Counted from the first letter of the stretch, positions 15,898 through 25,880 are shown. The stretch: 64,000 bases of DNA from SIG565 sp045651765 (GCA_045651765.1 JAZRSY010000003.1:68001-132000), one strand, 5' to 3'. The notes: generated from the letters alone by a model not told the origin. Numbers and translations are program-made.

Positions 15898-16878
15898 TAA
15901 TGTAGCGGCCATAACAGCCTTTATGGTGTGCATACGATTTTCGGCCTCTTCAAATACTACCGATTTTGGCCCCTCTATTACTTCGTGGGTAACCTCCATG
16001 CAATCTATGCCAAACTTTTCGTAAATTTCTTGGCCCACTGTTGTATTTAAATCGTGAAAAGCGGGCAGACAGTGCATAAATATTGCGTTCTCGCCGGCAT
16101 TATCCATAATGCTTTTTGTAACCCTATATGGTGTTAAATCGTTAATTCTTTCTTTCCAAACGCTGTCGGGCTCGCCCATAGAAACCCAAACGTCTGTATA
16201 AATAACGTCGGCATTTTTTGTAGCAACGGTTGCATCTTCACAAAATGACAATGTAGCACCGGTTTGCTTAGCTATTTTTTGGCATTCCTCAATTAATTGG
16301 CTGTCAGGAAAATATTTTTTGTTTGTGCAGGCCACAAAGTGCATTCCCATTTTAGCACAGCCAACCATAAGCGAGTTGCCCATATTATAACGGGCATCGC
16401 CCATATATACCAATTTTTTGCCGGCTAAGGTGCCGAATTTTTCTTTAATGGTTAAAAAATCGGCTAAAATTTGGGTTGGGTGGAATTCGTTAGTAAGACC
16501 GTTGTAAACCGGAACACCTGCAAAATTAGCCAATTCCTCTACCCTTTCTTGCCCAAAACCGCGGTATTCAATGCAATCGAACATACGGCCTAAAACCCTT
16601 GCGGTGTCGGCAATACTTTCCTTTTTGCCAATTTGTGAAGCAGAAGGGTCAAGGTAAACGGGGTGCATACCAAGGTCGGTAGCAGCCACCTCGAAGGCAC
16701 AACGGGTGCGGGTGCTTGTTTTTTCAAAAATTAATGCAATTGTTTTGCCTTCGCAAAACTTGTGTTGTTTGCCCGCTTTTTTTAATGCCTTAAAATTTGC
16801 GGCGGAATCTATTAACCCTTCAATTTCGCTTGGAGTAAAATCTAAAAGTTTTAAAAAATGTTTGCCTTTTAAGTTCAT
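15895..16878 (-). CDS. argF: Ornithine carbamoyltransferase
   Basis: Forms citrulline from ornithine and carbamoyl phosphate, last gene of the arginine operon. Carbamoyl-phosphate loop STRTRC, HPTQ, and MHCLPAFHD (ornithine-binding Cys loop) are intact in 327 residues. Start ATG overlaps the argD stop (ATGA) with GGAG 10 nt upstream. The catabolic partners arcA/arcC are absent, which supports a biosynthetic role. Confidence 0.95.
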   Translation of the reverse strand: MNLKGKHFLKLLDFTPSEIEGLIDSAANFKALKKAGKQHKFCEGKTIALIFEKTSTRTRCAFEVAATDLGMHPVYLDPSASQIGKKESIADTARVLGRMFDCIEYRGFGQERVEELANFAGVPVYNGLTNEFHPTQILADFLTIKEKFGTLAGKKLVYMGDARYNMGNSLMVGCAKMGMHFVACTNKKYFPDSQLIEECQKIAKQTGATLSFCEDATVATKNADVIYTDVWVSMGEPDSVWKERINDLTPYRVTKSIMDNAGENAIFMHCLPAFHDLNTTVGQEIYEKFGIDCMEVTHEVIEGPKSVVFEEAENRMHTIKAVMAATL

Positions 16879-18047
16879 ATGCTTTCTCCTAAAACCTCTT
16901 TAATAATTAAAATTGCTTTTTCAAGTTGTGGCCAACCAATGTTTAAGGCGGGCAAAAGCCTAACCTTATTTTTAGCAGTTAAGCAAAGAACACCCTTTTC
17001 CATACATTTTTTTACAATGTCAGAAGCATTTGATGTTGGCTCAATACCAACCATTAGACCCATGCCCGAAAGAGATTTTACACCCTTAGCATCTTTTAAT
17101 TGGTTAAAAATATAGTTTGATTTTTGTGTAACCTCGGCTAAAAGCGATTCATTAATTCGGTTAACAACCGAAAGCGCTGCTGCACAAGCCACAGGGTTGC
17201 CGCCGTATGTAGAACCGTGGTCGCCGAAACCTAAAATATTTTGGCATTTTGGTCCAAAAATAGTGGCACCTATTGGTAAACCACCGCCAAGACCTTTGGC
17301 CGTTGTAACGATGTCGGGCGTAATGGAAAAATTCATATAGGCATACATTTTTCCTGTGCGGCCGTTGCCTGTTTGAACTTCATCAACAATTATAATAATA
17401 TCATTTTCTTTAGCTAAATTATTTATAGCGTTTATAAAATCGGCCTCAAGGGTAATTACGCCACCCTCACCCTGAACACACTCTAACATAATGGCCGCAA
17501 CCTTATTGTTTTTTAAGGTTTCCTCAAGTGATTTTATATTGTTAATTGGAGTGTGAACAAAACCCGGGGTTAAGGGGTTAAACAGTTCGTGGTAATGGTC
17601 TTGCCCTGTGGCAGCAAGAGTGGTTAGTGTGCGGCCGTGAAAGCTACCCTCTAAGGTTACTATTATATTATAATCGGCACCCTTTTTTTCGGCTGCATAT
17701 TTTCTGGCTGCTTTAATGGCACATTCGTTGGCCTCGGCGCCCGAGTTTGAAAAGAAAACCTTTTTAAGACCTGTTTTTTGGCACAAAACCTTGGCAAGAT
17801 TGGCACAAGGGGCGGTGTAATACAAATTAGATGTGTGTTGCACAAGTCTAATTTGTTTTTCTACTGCGTTTATCCATTCATCATCGGCAAGGCCGAAGGC
17901 TGTAACACCGATGCCCGAGCCCATATCTATATATTCTTTACCGTTAATATCATACAAAAGCGAACCTTTACCCGATGCAATTTCCACAGGGAAACGGTTA
18001 TATGTGGGGGCTACATAGGTTTTATCGAGTTCAAAAATACTATTCAT
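16875..18047 (-). CDS. argD: Acetylornithine aminotransferase
   Basis: PLP enzyme converting N-acetylglutamate semialdehyde to N-acetylornithine. SGAEANECAIK, the cofactor Asp in IIIVDEVQTGNGRTG, and Schiff-base Lys in TTAKGLGGGLPIGA are visible. ATG at 18047 with GGGGGA 6 nt upstream is preferred over the longer reading frame to 18083; it overlaps argB by 8 nt. Confidence 0.95.
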   Translation of the reverse strand: MNSIFELDKTYVAPTYNRFPVEIASGKGSLLYDINGKEYIDMGSGIGVTAFGLADDEWINAVEKQIRLVQHTSNLYYTAPCANLAKVLCQKTGLKKVFFSNSGAEANECAIKAARKYAAEKKGADYNIIVTLEGSFHGRTLTTLAATGQDHYHELFNPLTPGFVHTPINNIKSLEETLKNNKVAAIMLECVQGEGGVITLEADFINAINNLAKENDIIIIVDEVQTGNGRTGKMYAYMNFSITPDIVTTAKGLGGGLPIGATIFGPKCQNILGFGDHGSTYGGNPVACAAALSVVNRINESLLAEVTQKSNYIFNQLKDAKGVKSLSGMGLMVGIEPTSNASDIVKKCMEKGVLCLTAKNKVRLLPALNIGWPQLEKAILIIKEVLGESI

Positions 18048-18915
18048 TATTATCCCCCATAACCATTGTGCCGGCACCTTCATCGGTTAAAATTTCCATT
18101 AATATTGAGTGTGGCACTCGGCCGTCCATTATAATAACATTTTTAACGCCCTTTTCAATGGCTTCAATGCAGCACTCTACCTTAGGTATCATGCCACCCG
18201 ACACAACACCGCTTTGGTATAAATCGCGGGCTTCACTTACCGTAACATGCGGTATTAATGTAGATGGGTCGTCTTTATCACGCAGGATGCCTGCTATATC
18301 GGTCATCATAATAAGCCTTTCAGCAGACAGCGCACCCGCAATAAATGCAGCGGCGGTATCGCCGTTAATATTATAGGCATTGCCTTCTTTGTCGCAACCG
18401 ATGGTTGAAACTACAGGAATATAGCCTTTTTCCAATAAATCTAAAATCGGGTTTATATGCACCTTTTCAATTTTACCAACATAGCCTAAGCGTTCATCTT
18501 TAACGGTGGCTTCAATAAGGCGTCCATCCATACCTGAAATGCCCATGGCCTTGCCGCCCTTCATTTCTAAAAGGTTTACAAGGGTTTTATTAACCTTGCC
18601 GGCCAAAACCATTTGAACAATATCTACCGTTTCTTTGTCGGTTACCCTAAGTCCGTCTACAAACTCGGCTTTTTTGCCAAGTTTGCCCATAATATCGTTG
18701 ATTTCGGGGCCGCCGCCGTGCACCAAAACAACCTTAACGCCAATTAGCCATAAAAGAACAATATCTTCCATAACCTGTTGTTTTAGTTGTTCGTTAACCA
18801 TTGCGTTTCCACCGTATTTTATAACAACAATTTTTCCGTTATATCTTTTAATATAAGGTAACGCTTGGGTTAAAACCTCGGCTCTTTCTAAATTTGAAAA
18901 TTGATTTTCTAACAT
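18040..18915 (-). CDS. argB: Acetylglutamate kinase
   Basis: Phosphorylates N-acetylglutamate. Amino-acid-kinase fold with VIKYGGNAM (phosphate-binding Lys/Gly), VLVHGGGPEIN, and YNINGDTAAAFIAGAL (substrate and ATP sites). 291 residues, standard length. The N-terminal helix preceding KYGG (about 25 residues) is the extension associated with arginine-inhibited hexameric forms. Confidence 0.95.
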   Translation of the reverse strand: MLENQFSNLERAEVLTQALPYIKRYNGKIVVIKYGGNAMVNEQLKQQVMEDIVLLWLIGVKVVLVHGGGPEINDIMGKLGKKAEFVDGLRVTDKETVDIVQMVLAGKVNKTLVNLLEMKGGKAMGISGMDGRLIEATVKDERLGYVGKIEKVHINPILDLLEKGYIPVVSTIGCDKEGNAYNINGDTAAAFIAGALSAERLIMMTDIAGILRDKDDPSTLIPHVTVSEARDLYQSGVVSGGMIPKVECCIEAIEKGVKNVIIMDGRVPHSILMEILTDEGAGTMVMGDNNE

Positions 18916-18936
18916 AATAATATCTCCAAAATAATA

Positions 18937-20151
18937 TTAGGTTCTGTAATCGCCATTAATTTTTACATAGTCGTAGGTTAAATCGCAGCCCCATGCGGTA
19001 GCCGAGTATTCCCCACTGCCTAAATTAACCAGAATTTCTATTTCGTTTTCCAGTAAAATCTTTTTAGCAATATCTTCCGAAAAACCTACACCTGCACCAT
19101 TTTTACAAACGCAAATTTCACCTTTTTGGGATGCAAAAGACACATCAATTTTATTAACATCAACATCAGCACCGCTGTAGCCTATGGCACAAAGCACCCT
19201 GCCCCAGTTGGCATCGGCCCCGAACATTGCGGCTTTTAAAAGGCTCGAGCAAACCACACTTTTTGCAACTGTTTTGGCGGTTTCTTGTGTTTCGGCTCCG
19301 CTAACCACACATTCAATCAACTTTGTGGCACCCTCGCCATCGCCTGCTATAACTCGGCACAGATTTACCGTTACGGTATTAAGCGCCTTCATAAACTGGG
19401 TGTAATCGTCGTTTTCGGTAGTAATTTCGGGGTTACCGGCAAGCCCATTAGCCAACACTGTTACCATATCGTTAGTAGATGTATCACCATCTACACTTAG
19501 CATATTAAAGGTATTGGCAATATCGGACGATAACGCTTTTTTTAGCATCTCGCTCGAAATTGCAACATCGGTAGTAATGAACACAAGCATTGTGGCCATA
19601 TTTGGATGTATCATGCCGCTGCCCTTGGCAATTCCACCTATTTTGCAGGTTTTGCCCGAAAGTTCAAATTCCACCGCTATTTCCTTTTCGCAGGTGTCGG
19701 TGGTCATAATGGCGTTAGCGGCCGCATTGCTGCCGCTATAAGAAAGGCCTTTAACTAAACTTGGCATACCCTTTTTTATTGGTGTAATATTAAGCGGTTG
19801 GCCAATAACACCTGTAGAGGCTACCACAACGTTGTAGCGGTTTATGCCTGTGTGTTGCTCAACTAAATCACACATATCACCCGCAATTTGAATACCATTG
19901 GCATTACAGGTGTTGGCGTTGCCGCTATTACAAATAATGGCTTGCGCTTTGCTGTCTTTTAAATTTTGTTTTGTAACTATTAGCGGCGCACCCTTTACTA
20001 AATTGGTTGTATAAACCGCCGCGGCATTGGCAACAACATCGCTGGTAATTAAAGCTAAATCTTTTTTAGTGCGATTTTTGCGAATTCCACAATGAATTCC
20101 GCTTGCCTTAAAGCCTTTAGCTGCACAAACGCCTCCGTTAATAATTTTCAT
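18937..20151 (-). CDS. argJ: Bifunctional ornithine acetyltransferase / N-acetylglutamate synthase
   Basis: Transfers acetyl from N-acetylornithine to glutamate, closing the cyclic arginine pathway. The self-cleavage site with nucleophilic Thr is in GSGMIHPNMATML, so the 404-residue precursor is processed to alpha and beta chains. VNLCRVIAGDGEGATKLIE is the C-terminal conserved motif. Presence of argJ explains why no separate argE or argA is in the operon. Confidence 0.95.
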   Translation of the reverse strand: MKIINGGVCAAKGFKASGIHCGIRKNRTKKDLALITSDVVANAAAVYTTNLVKGAPLIVTKQNLKDSKAQAIICNSGNANTCNANGIQIAGDMCDLVEQHTGINRYNVVVASTGVIGQPLNITPIKKGMPSLVKGLSYSGSNAAANAIMTTDTCEKEIAVEFELSGKTCKIGGIAKGSGMIHPNMATMLVFITTDVAISSEMLKKALSSDIANTFNMLSVDGDTSTNDMVTVLANGLAGNPEITTENDDYTQFMKALNTVTVNLCRVIAGDGEGATKLIECVVSGAETQETAKTVAKSVVCSSLLKAAMFGADANWGRVLCAIGYSGADVDVNKIDVSFASQKGEICVCKNGAGVGFSEDIAKKILLENEIEILVNLGSGEYSATAWGCDLTYDYVKINGDYRT

Positions 20152-20164
20152 AAATTCACTACCT

Positions 20165-21082
20165 TTATATTTTAAGGCCCAATGTTTCTTCAGAGCCCAA
20201 CATAATATTTAAATTTTGTATTGCGGCGCCCGATGCACCTTTACCTAAATTATCGTAACGTGCAGTTAACACAAAACGTTGGTTATTCCCCTGCACCGAT
20301 ATTTCCATATTATCGAACCCACTTAATTTTGCGGCCGATAAAAACCCATCTTCGTTATTATTGCTATAGGTTATTACCTTACCTGAATAATACTCTTTAT
20401 AAACCTGTTCAATCTCACTTAAATTGCCGTTAATTTGGCTTATATTAAGTGGAACGCTAACCAACATTCCGCTGTAAAAATTGGCTACAACAGGGCAAAA
20501 AACAGGCGTAGAATTAATGCCGGTAATTACCTGCATTTCTTTAAGGTGTTTATGCTCTTGGCTAAGGGCATAATGCCTTGGGGCAGAAAATAAAATGTTT
20601 TTATTTTCGGTTTCATATTCCGCTATCATTTTTTTGCCGCCGCCCGAATAACCCGTTAGGGAAAAGCAACTTAAATTAGCACTTTTTTCTAAAATACCGG
20701 CCTGTATGAGCGGATAAACCAAGGCTATAAACCCGCTTGCATGACAACCTGGGTTGGCAACAAACTGTGCATTTTTTATTTTTTCTTTAAATCCTTTAAG
20801 TTCGGGCATACCGTAAATAAAATTTTTATTTGTGCGGTGGGCGGTTGAAGTGTCTATAATACGGGTATTACCCTTAAGCCTAGCCACCATTTCGGTTGCG
20901 GCTTGGTCGGGCAGACACAACACAGCTATATCGGCGCTGTTTATTGCTGCCTTTCTGGCTGAAAAATCTTTTCGGGTTTGCTCGGGCAAGGTAATTAATT
21001 CAATATCTTGCCTGTTAATTAATCGGTCATAAATTCTTAAGCCTGTAGTTCCGGCGCTGCCATCTATAAAAACCTTAGTCAT
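20165..21082 (-). CDS. argC: N-acetyl-gamma-glutamyl-phosphate reductase, type 2
   Basis: NADPH-dependent reduction of N-acetylglutamyl phosphate. Short N-terminal nucleotide-binding motif (FIDGSAGTTGLRI), DTSTAHRT, and the catalytic Cys in NPGCHASGF. The 305-residue length and GSAGTTG form identify the type 2 class rather than the usual ~345-residue type 1. Overlaps argH by 8 nt. Confidence 0.93.
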   Translation of the reverse strand: MTKVFIDGSAGTTGLRIYDRLINRQDIELITLPEQTRKDFSARKAAINSADIAVLCLPDQAATEMVARLKGNTRIIDTSTAHRTNKNFIYGMPELKGFKEKIKNAQFVANPGCHASGFIALVYPLIQAGILEKSANLSCFSLTGYSGGGKKMIAEYETENKNILFSAPRHYALSQEHKHLKEMQVITGINSTPVFCPVVANFYSGMLVSVPLNISQINGNLSEIEQVYKEYYSGKVITYSNNNEDGFLSAAKLSGFDNMEISVQGNNQRFVLTARYDNLGKGASGAAIQNLNIMLGSEETLGLKI

Positions 21083-22454
21083 TTAAAACTGCCTTTCTTA
21101 CAAAATCTATTTGTTTTTCCACCGACTCTACCGATGTTCCACCTTCGCTAATGCGTTTTTGAGCACAGGCCTTTAAATCGATTTGGGCATAAATATCGTC
21201 TTCAAACAAAAAACTAAACTGTTTATATTCTTGCAAACTTAAAGTTTCTAATATTTTGTTTTCTTTAATGCAATAAGCCACAATCTCGCCCGAAATTTTA
21301 TAGGCTGTTCTGAACGGTAGGTCTTTTTTAACCAAATAATCGGCCAAATCGGTGGCGTTTATAAAGCCTTTGCCGGCGGCAAGCAACATATTATCGGTGC
21401 AAACCCCCATAGTATTTATCATGGGTTCAAACACCTTTAGGCACATTTTTACGGTATCTACAGCGTCAAAAATACATTCCTTATCTTCTTGCATATCTTT
21501 GTTATACGCGAGCGGCAGACCTTTAAGCACCGTTAAAATAGACATTAAATCGCCATATACTCTGCCCGTTTTGCCGCGCACAAGCTCGGCCATGTCGGGA
21601 TTCTTCTTTTGTGGCATTATTGAAGAGCCCGTTGTATAATTATCGCTAAGCTCAATAAACTTAAATTCCCAGCTTGACCACAAAATAATCTCTTCTGAAA
21701 AACGGGAAAGGTGCATCATAAGTATTGCCAAATTGCTTATTAATTCGGCACAAAAATCCCTGTCGGACACGCCATCTAACGAGTTTAAAACAATGCCATC
21801 GAACCCTAATTTTTCGGCCTCAAAATAGCGGTCGGTATTATAGGTGGTTCCTGCTAAAGCACAGCAACCAATAGGGCTTAGGTTCATTCTTTGTTTAGTG
21901 TTAGCAAGACGCTCTAAATCCCTAAGCAGCATAAAGGCATAGGCCATTAAATGATGCCCAAAGGTAACGGGTTGAGCCCTTTGCAAATGGGTGTAACCCG
22001 GCATAATTGCGTCTTTATACATTTCTGCTTTGTTAACAATTGCCCCAATTAGCGCTTTAACAAGGTCTGAAATTTCGTTAATTTCGGTGCGCAAGTGCAT
22101 TCTGATATCGAGCGCTACCTGGTCGTTACGGCTGCGGGCGGTGTGCAATTTTTTGCCAACATCACCCACACGGGCGGTTAGCTCTTGTTCTATAAACATA
22201 TGTATATCTTCACTTTGCATATCGAACTCTAAAGTGCCGTTTTCTAATTCTTTTAATATTTTTTCCAATTCGTTTATAATAATCTCGCTATCCGATTCGG
22301 CAATTATGCCCTGCTTGCTTAACATTGCAGCGTGTGCAATGCTGCCTAAAATATCGGATTTGTACATTTTATAATCAAAATGGATAGACGAATTAAAATC
22401 GTCGGCTATGGAATCGGTAACACCCGAGGTTCTTCCTGCCCACATTTTAGCCAT
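21075..22454 (-). CDS. argH: Argininosuccinate lyase
   Basis: Releases arginine and fumarate. Fumarase/aspartase superfamily signature GSSIMPQKKNPDMAE with the catalytic Ser loop, HTARSRNDQVA, and GYTHLQRAQPVTFGHH are intact. 459 residues. Follows argG after a hairpin-containing 60-nt gap. Confidence 0.96.
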   Translation of the reverse strand: MAKMWAGRTSGVTDSIADDFNSSIHFDYKMYKSDILGSIAHAAMLSKQGIIAESDSEIIINELEKILKELENGTLEFDMQSEDIHMFIEQELTARVGDVGKKLHTARSRNDQVALDIRMHLRTEINEISDLVKALIGAIVNKAEMYKDAIMPGYTHLQRAQPVTFGHHLMAYAFMLLRDLERLANTKQRMNLSPIGCCALAGTTYNTDRYFEAEKLGFDGIVLNSLDGVSDRDFCAELISNLAILMMHLSRFSEEIILWSSWEFKFIELSDNYTTGSSIMPQKKNPDMAELVRGKTGRVYGDLMSILTVLKGLPLAYNKDMQEDKECIFDAVDTVKMCLKVFEPMINTMGVCTDNMLLAAGKGFINATDLADYLVKKDLPFRTAYKISGEIVAYCIKENKILETLSLQEYKQFSFLFEDDIYAQIDLKACAQKRISEGGTSVESVEKQIDFVRKAVLND

Positions 22455-22480
22455 TTTTAATTTCTCCTTAAAACTTGATT

Positions 22481-22508
22481 AAGTCCTGTGCTTTTTTACA
22501 CAGGACTT
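22481..22508 (-). terminator. Hairpin between argG and argH
   Basis: AAGTCCTGTG pairs perfectly with CACAGGACTT; on the minus strand it is followed only by AATCAAGTTTT, so it may be a partial terminator or an mRNA-processing/stability element that lowers expression of the downstream genes. Confidence 0.5.
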
Positions 22509-22514
22509 ATATTT

Positions 22515-23729
22515 TTATTTACCATCTACAATAGCTTGAACCTTTATTGGTAAACCATAAAGGTTAATAAAGCCAGCAGAATCTCTTTGGTCGTAATCGC
22601 TTTCGCCAAAGGTAGCAATTTCTTCGCTGTATAGCGAATATTTGCTCCAAACACCAGCATTTATCATATTACCCTTATATAGTTTAAGTTTAACGGTGCC
22701 GGTAACCCTCTCTTGAGTTTTGTCAACAAAGGCTGAAAGAGCCTCTCTTAAAGGTGTAAACCATTGACCATTATAAACAAGCTCGGCAAAGGTTATAGAA
22801 AGCCTTTGTTTTTCGTGCATTGTAAGTTTATCCAGGCATAAAGTCTCAAGCACATTGTGTGCTTTATATAAAATGGTGCCACCGGGGGTTTCGTAAACGC
22901 CACGACATTTCATGCCTACCAAACGGTTTTCTACAATATCAATAATACCAATGCCGTTAGCGCCGCCAATTTCGTTAAGTTTTAAAATAATTTCTTTAGC
23001 GGTTAATTTTTGGCCGTCTAACGCAACGGGAATACCCTTTTCAAAATCTATGGTAACATATGTAGGCTTATCGGGTGCGGCAATTGGCGAAACGCCCATT
23101 TCTAAAAAGCCTTCTTTTTCATAAAGCGGCTCGTTGCCGGTATCCTCTAAATCCATACCCTCGTGGGAAAGGTGCCATAAGTTTTTATCTTTAGAATAGT
23201 TGGTTTCGCGGTTAATTTTTAGCGGAATATTGTGTGCCTCGGCATATTCAATTTCTTCTTCACGAGATTTAATATCCCATTCTCTCCAAGGTGCTATAAT
23301 TGGCATATTGGGAGCAAAATGTTTAATTGCAAGTTCGAACCTTACTTGGTCGTTACCCTTACCTGTGCAGCCGTGGCAGATAGCATCGGCCCCTTCTTTA
23401 ATGGCAATATCAACAAGGCCTTTTGCAATGCAAGGGCGTGCGTGTGAAGTACCTAACAAATATTCCTCATAAACGGCGCCGGCCTTCATGGTAGGTATAA
23501 TATAATCGTTAACATATTCTTCGGTTAAATCTAACACATAAAGTTTAGAAGCACCTGTTTTAATGGCCTTTTCTTCCAAGCCTTCTAATTCATCGGCCTG
23601 GCCAACGTTACCCGAAACGGCAATAACCTCACAATTATTGTAGTTTTCTTTAAGCCACGGAATAATAATTGAGGTGTCTAAACCACCCGAATAGGCTAAT
23701 ACAACTTTTTTAATATCGTTTTTATTCAT
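22515..23729 (-). CDS. argG: Argininosuccinate synthase
   Basis: ATP-dependent joining of citrulline and aspartate. N-type PP-loop [26 protein letters not shown] and [10 protein letters not shown] match the family in 404 residues. ATG at 23729 has AGGTGG 10 nt upstream; the upstream GTG at 23741 is less likely. First gene of the argGHCJBDF operon, directly behind a consensus promoter and candidate ArgR boxes. Confidence 0.96.
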   Translation of the reverse strand: MNKNDIKKVVLAYSGGLDTSIIIPWLKENYNNCEVIAVSGNVGQADELEGLEEKAIKTGASKLYVLDLTEEYVNDYIIPTMKAGAVYEEYLLGTSHARPCIAKGLVDIAIKEGADAICHGCTGKGNDQVRFELAIKHFAPNMPIIAPWREWDIKSREEEIEYAEAHNIPLKINRETNYSKDKNLWHLSHEGMDLEDTGNEPLYEKEGFLEMGVSPIAAPDKPTYVTIDFEKGIPVALDGQKLTAKEIILKLNEIGGANGIGIIDIVENRLVGMKCRGVYETPGGTILYKAHNVLETLCLDKLTMHEKQRLSITFAELVYNGQWFTPLREALSAFVDKTQERVTGTVKLKLYKGNMINAGVWSKYSLYSEEIATFGESDYDQRDSAGFINLYGLPIKVQAIVDGK

Positions 23730-23764
23730 TACTAAAACCACCTATAATTTTTTAAGACCCCATC

Positions 23765-23793
23765 ATTATACAACCCAATATGCACCATGTCAA
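23765..23793 (-). promoter_or_regulatory. Promoter of the arginine operon
   Basis: Minus strand -35 TTGACA (23788-23793), 17-nt spacer, -10 TATAAT (23765-23770): a consensus sigma-A promoter. Confidence 0.85.
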
Positions 23794-23799
23794 TAGTTT

Positions 23800-23866
23800 T
23801 TTGCATAAAAATTAATATTTTTTTATTTTTATTGCATATTTATTGCATATTATTAAATTTTATGCA
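23800..23866 (-). promoter_or_regulatory. Candidate ArgR operator cluster
   Basis: Repeated ATGCA-ended AT-rich half-sites: minus strand ATTAATTTTTATGCA next to the -35, then two AATATGCA-type sites about 30-45 bases further upstream and one more inside the cysK end. This resembles the Gram-positive ARG box (AT-rich 18-mer ending ATGCA). No argR gene is in the window. Confidence 0.4.
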
Positions 23867-24783
23867 AAAAGGTCGGTAGAAATATATCTTTCGCCGGTAT
23901 CGGTTAACAAAACCACAATTTTTTTGCCCTTATTTTCAGGTAATTTTGCCGTTTTAATGGCAGCGTAAAGCGCAGCACCCGAAGAAATTCCAACCAAAAT
24001 GCCCTCGGTTTTGGCCAACAGCCTTGCGTTTTCCAAGGCAGATTCGTATGGAACGGTAATAACATCGTTATAAATGTTGGTATCTAAAATTTGTGGTATA
24101 AAATTAGCGCCTATCCCCTGTATTTTATGAGGGCCTGCTTTACCGCCCGATAATAGCGGTGAATCGGCAGGTTCGGCCGCAATAATTTTAATGTTTGGGT
24201 TTTGCTCTTTCAAAAACTTACCAACACCGCTTATGGTACCGCCTGTGCCAACACCGGCCACAAAAATATCAATATTTCCGTTAGTATCTTCCCAAATTTC
24301 AGGTCCTGTTGTTTTGTAATGCGCCAAAGCATTTGCCGGGTTAACAAACTGCCCTGCAACAAACGAATTGTTAATGGTTAAAGCCAACTCTTCGGCTTTG
24401 TTAACAGCACCCTGCATACCAAGCGAGGCTTCGGTTAAAACAAGCTCGGCCCCGTAAATTTTCATTAACTTTTTGCGCTCGTCTGACATATTTTCGGGCA
24501 TAACAATAATGCATTTAAGCGAAAGCGAAGCGCAAACCGCTGCAATACCAATTCCGGTATTGCCAGACGTAGGCTCAATTATAACCGAATTTTTATTTAT
24601 TTTTCCGCTGTTTAATGCTTCCAATAACATCTCTTTAGCAATTCTGTCTTTAGCGCTGCCTGCAGGGTTAAAATATTCTAACTTTGCAATTAAATTGCTC
24701 ACTCCAACGGATTTACTAAAATTAGAAATTTCTAACAGTGGTGTATTACCAATAAGCTCGGTTAAAGTTTTATATATTTTCAT
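23860..24783 (-). CDS. cysK: Cysteine synthase A (O-acetylserine sulfhydrylase)
   Basis: PLP enzyme making cysteine from O-acetylserine and sulfide. Schiff-base Lys in NPAGSAKDRIA, PTSGNTGIGIA (substrate loop) and GVGTGGTISG (PLP phosphate loop). 307 residues, standard. Its ATG follows the DUF5662 stop by 1 nt, so it is the last gene of a three-gene unit starting with the phosphatase. No T-box is visible upstream. Confidence 0.94.
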   Translation of the reverse strand: MKIYKTLTELIGNTPLLEISNFSKSVGVSNLIAKLEYFNPAGSAKDRIAKEMLLEALNSGKINKNSVIIEPTSGNTGIGIAAVCASLSLKCIIVMPENMSDERKKLMKIYGAELVLTEASLGMQGAVNKAEELALTINNSFVAGQFVNPANALAHYKTTGPEIWEDTNGNIDIFVAGVGTGGTISGVGKFLKEQNPNIKIIAAEPADSPLLSGGKAGPHKIQGIGANFIPQILDTNIYNDVITVPYESALENARLLAKTEGILVGISSGAALYAAIKTAKLPENKGKKIVVLLTDTGERYISTDLFA

Positions 24784-24784
24784 A

Positions 24785-25321
24785 CTAATAATCCTTTGTT
24801 GTTTTAACTAAATTTTTAATATAACTAAAGGTTTCTTCTTCGCCTTTTTCGGCCAACATTCTTAATAGCATTTCTAAAAAATCGGATGTTTCTTTGTGAA
24901 TAACCCTGCGTTTTTTGGCATTTAAAAAATAATCCAACGCGGCAGAATCGGTGTAGTTTTTACCTCTGTAAATTTTGCAGGCGGCAACGCGGTCGCAAAA
25001 CATTTCTATAACAAACCTAAGCGGCATTTTAACAGGGCCTACAATGTGGGTTACGGGGTCGTAATCGGTCCAATATTCAAAATGATGTTTATTCCTACCC
25101 TTGTGATGCATCCAGGCGGCCGAATAACCGTAGGTTTCACGCTGCATGTCGTTAGGGCTGCGTGTGCCCTGAAAATATTTTGCCCCCGAAGAAAACTCGG
25201 TAAAGGTGTATTTAGAAAGGTCGTGAAACAAGCCCTGAAAGCCAATGCCGGCCTTAAAACAATGCTTAATAACGGCGTGTCGGTGGCGGGTTATGGTGTT
25301 AAAATGTTTTAAAAATTTCAT
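24785..25321 (-). CDS. DUF5662 family protein
   Basis: 178 residues, His-rich: HRHAVIKHCF, LFHDLSKYTFTEF, and MHHKGRNKHHFEYWTDY form an HD-like set of metal ligands typical of this uncharacterised Firmicute family. The pattern 'H..DLSKY' suggests a metal-dependent hydrolase relative, but no activity is established to my knowledge. Overlaps the phosphatase gene by 4 nt and abuts cysK. Confidence 0.78.
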   Translation of the reverse strand: MKFLKHFNTITRHRHAVIKHCFKAGIGFQGLFHDLSKYTFTEFSSGAKYFQGTRSPNDMQRETYGYSAAWMHHKGRNKHHFEYWTDYDPVTHIVGPVKMPLRFVIEMFCDRVAACKIYRGKNYTDSAALDYFLNAKKRRVIHKETSDFLEMLLRMLAEKGEEETFSYIKNLVKTTKDY

Positions 25322-25776
25322 ATATTTTCCTCTAAATATTTAAAAAGTGAATTAGAAGCCAATAAAATATCGTTATATGTTTGCTCAAAATCGCCGGTAT
25401 ACCAAGGGTCCGCAATATCACGGTTAAGTCCGGCAAAACTTAAAAATTTATAAACTTTGTTTAGGTTATTATTAGGCAAAATTCGCTTAATATAATTAAA
25501 ATTATTTTGGTCCATAATTAAAATGTAGTCGTAAATTTCATAATCTGCGGGGGTGAATTTTACAGCCTGCCTTCTGCTGTGCGGCACACCTTTAATGTTT
25601 AAAATATTTTTGGTGCCATAATGAACATCGTTGCCGATTTCTTCGTTACTTAACGCGGCCGACGCAATGCTATAATTATCTTGTTTGCCGTTTTGGGCCA
25701 CAATATGTTTAAAAACAAACTCGGCCATTGGTGAACGGCAAATGTTCCCGTGGCATAAGAATAATACATTAATCAA
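25318..25776 (-). CDS. Low-molecular-weight protein tyrosine phosphatase
   Basis: 152 residues with the active-site loop CHGNICRS (C-x5-R-S) at the N-terminus and the general-acid Asp in IADPWYTGDFEQ. Such enzymes remove phosphate from phosphotyrosine proteins or act on phospho-arginine/arsenate relatives. GGAG spaced 8 nt from TTG at 25776 favours that start over GTG at 25785. First gene of a unit with DUF5662 and cysK, from a promoter divergent to birA. Confidence 0.9.
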   Translation of the reverse strand: MINVLFLCHGNICRSPMAEFVFKHIVAQNGKQDNYSIASAALSNEEIGNDVHYGTKNILNIKGVPHSRRQAVKFTPADYEIYDYILIMDQNNFNYIKRILPNNNLNKVYKFLSFAGLNRDIADPWYTGDFEQTYNDILLASNSLFKYLEENI

Positions 25777-25796
25777 AACAATCACTCCTAAATAAA

Positions 25797-25825
25797 ATTA
25801 TAGCATATTTTATGCTTTTTTTCAA
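25797..25825 (-). promoter_or_regulatory. Promoter of phosphatase-DUF5662-cysK unit
   Basis: Minus strand -35 TTGAAA (25820-25825), 17-nt spacer, -10 TATAAT (25797-25802). Confidence 0.65.
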
Positions 25826-25835
25826 CATTAGGGCT

Positions 25836-25863
25836 TTGACATATTTTTAATTTTATATATAAT
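25836..25863 (+). promoter_or_regulatory. Promoter of birA
   Basis: -35 TTGACA (25836-25841), 16-nt spacer, -10 TATAAT (25858-25863). Confidence 0.7.
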
Positions 25864-25880
25864 AATATTAGGTGAATTAT

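Noticed and set aside
23742..23860. T-box or riboswitch before argG
   Set aside because: The promoter leaves only a ~35-nt leader, too short for a T-box, and no terminator hairpin is present.
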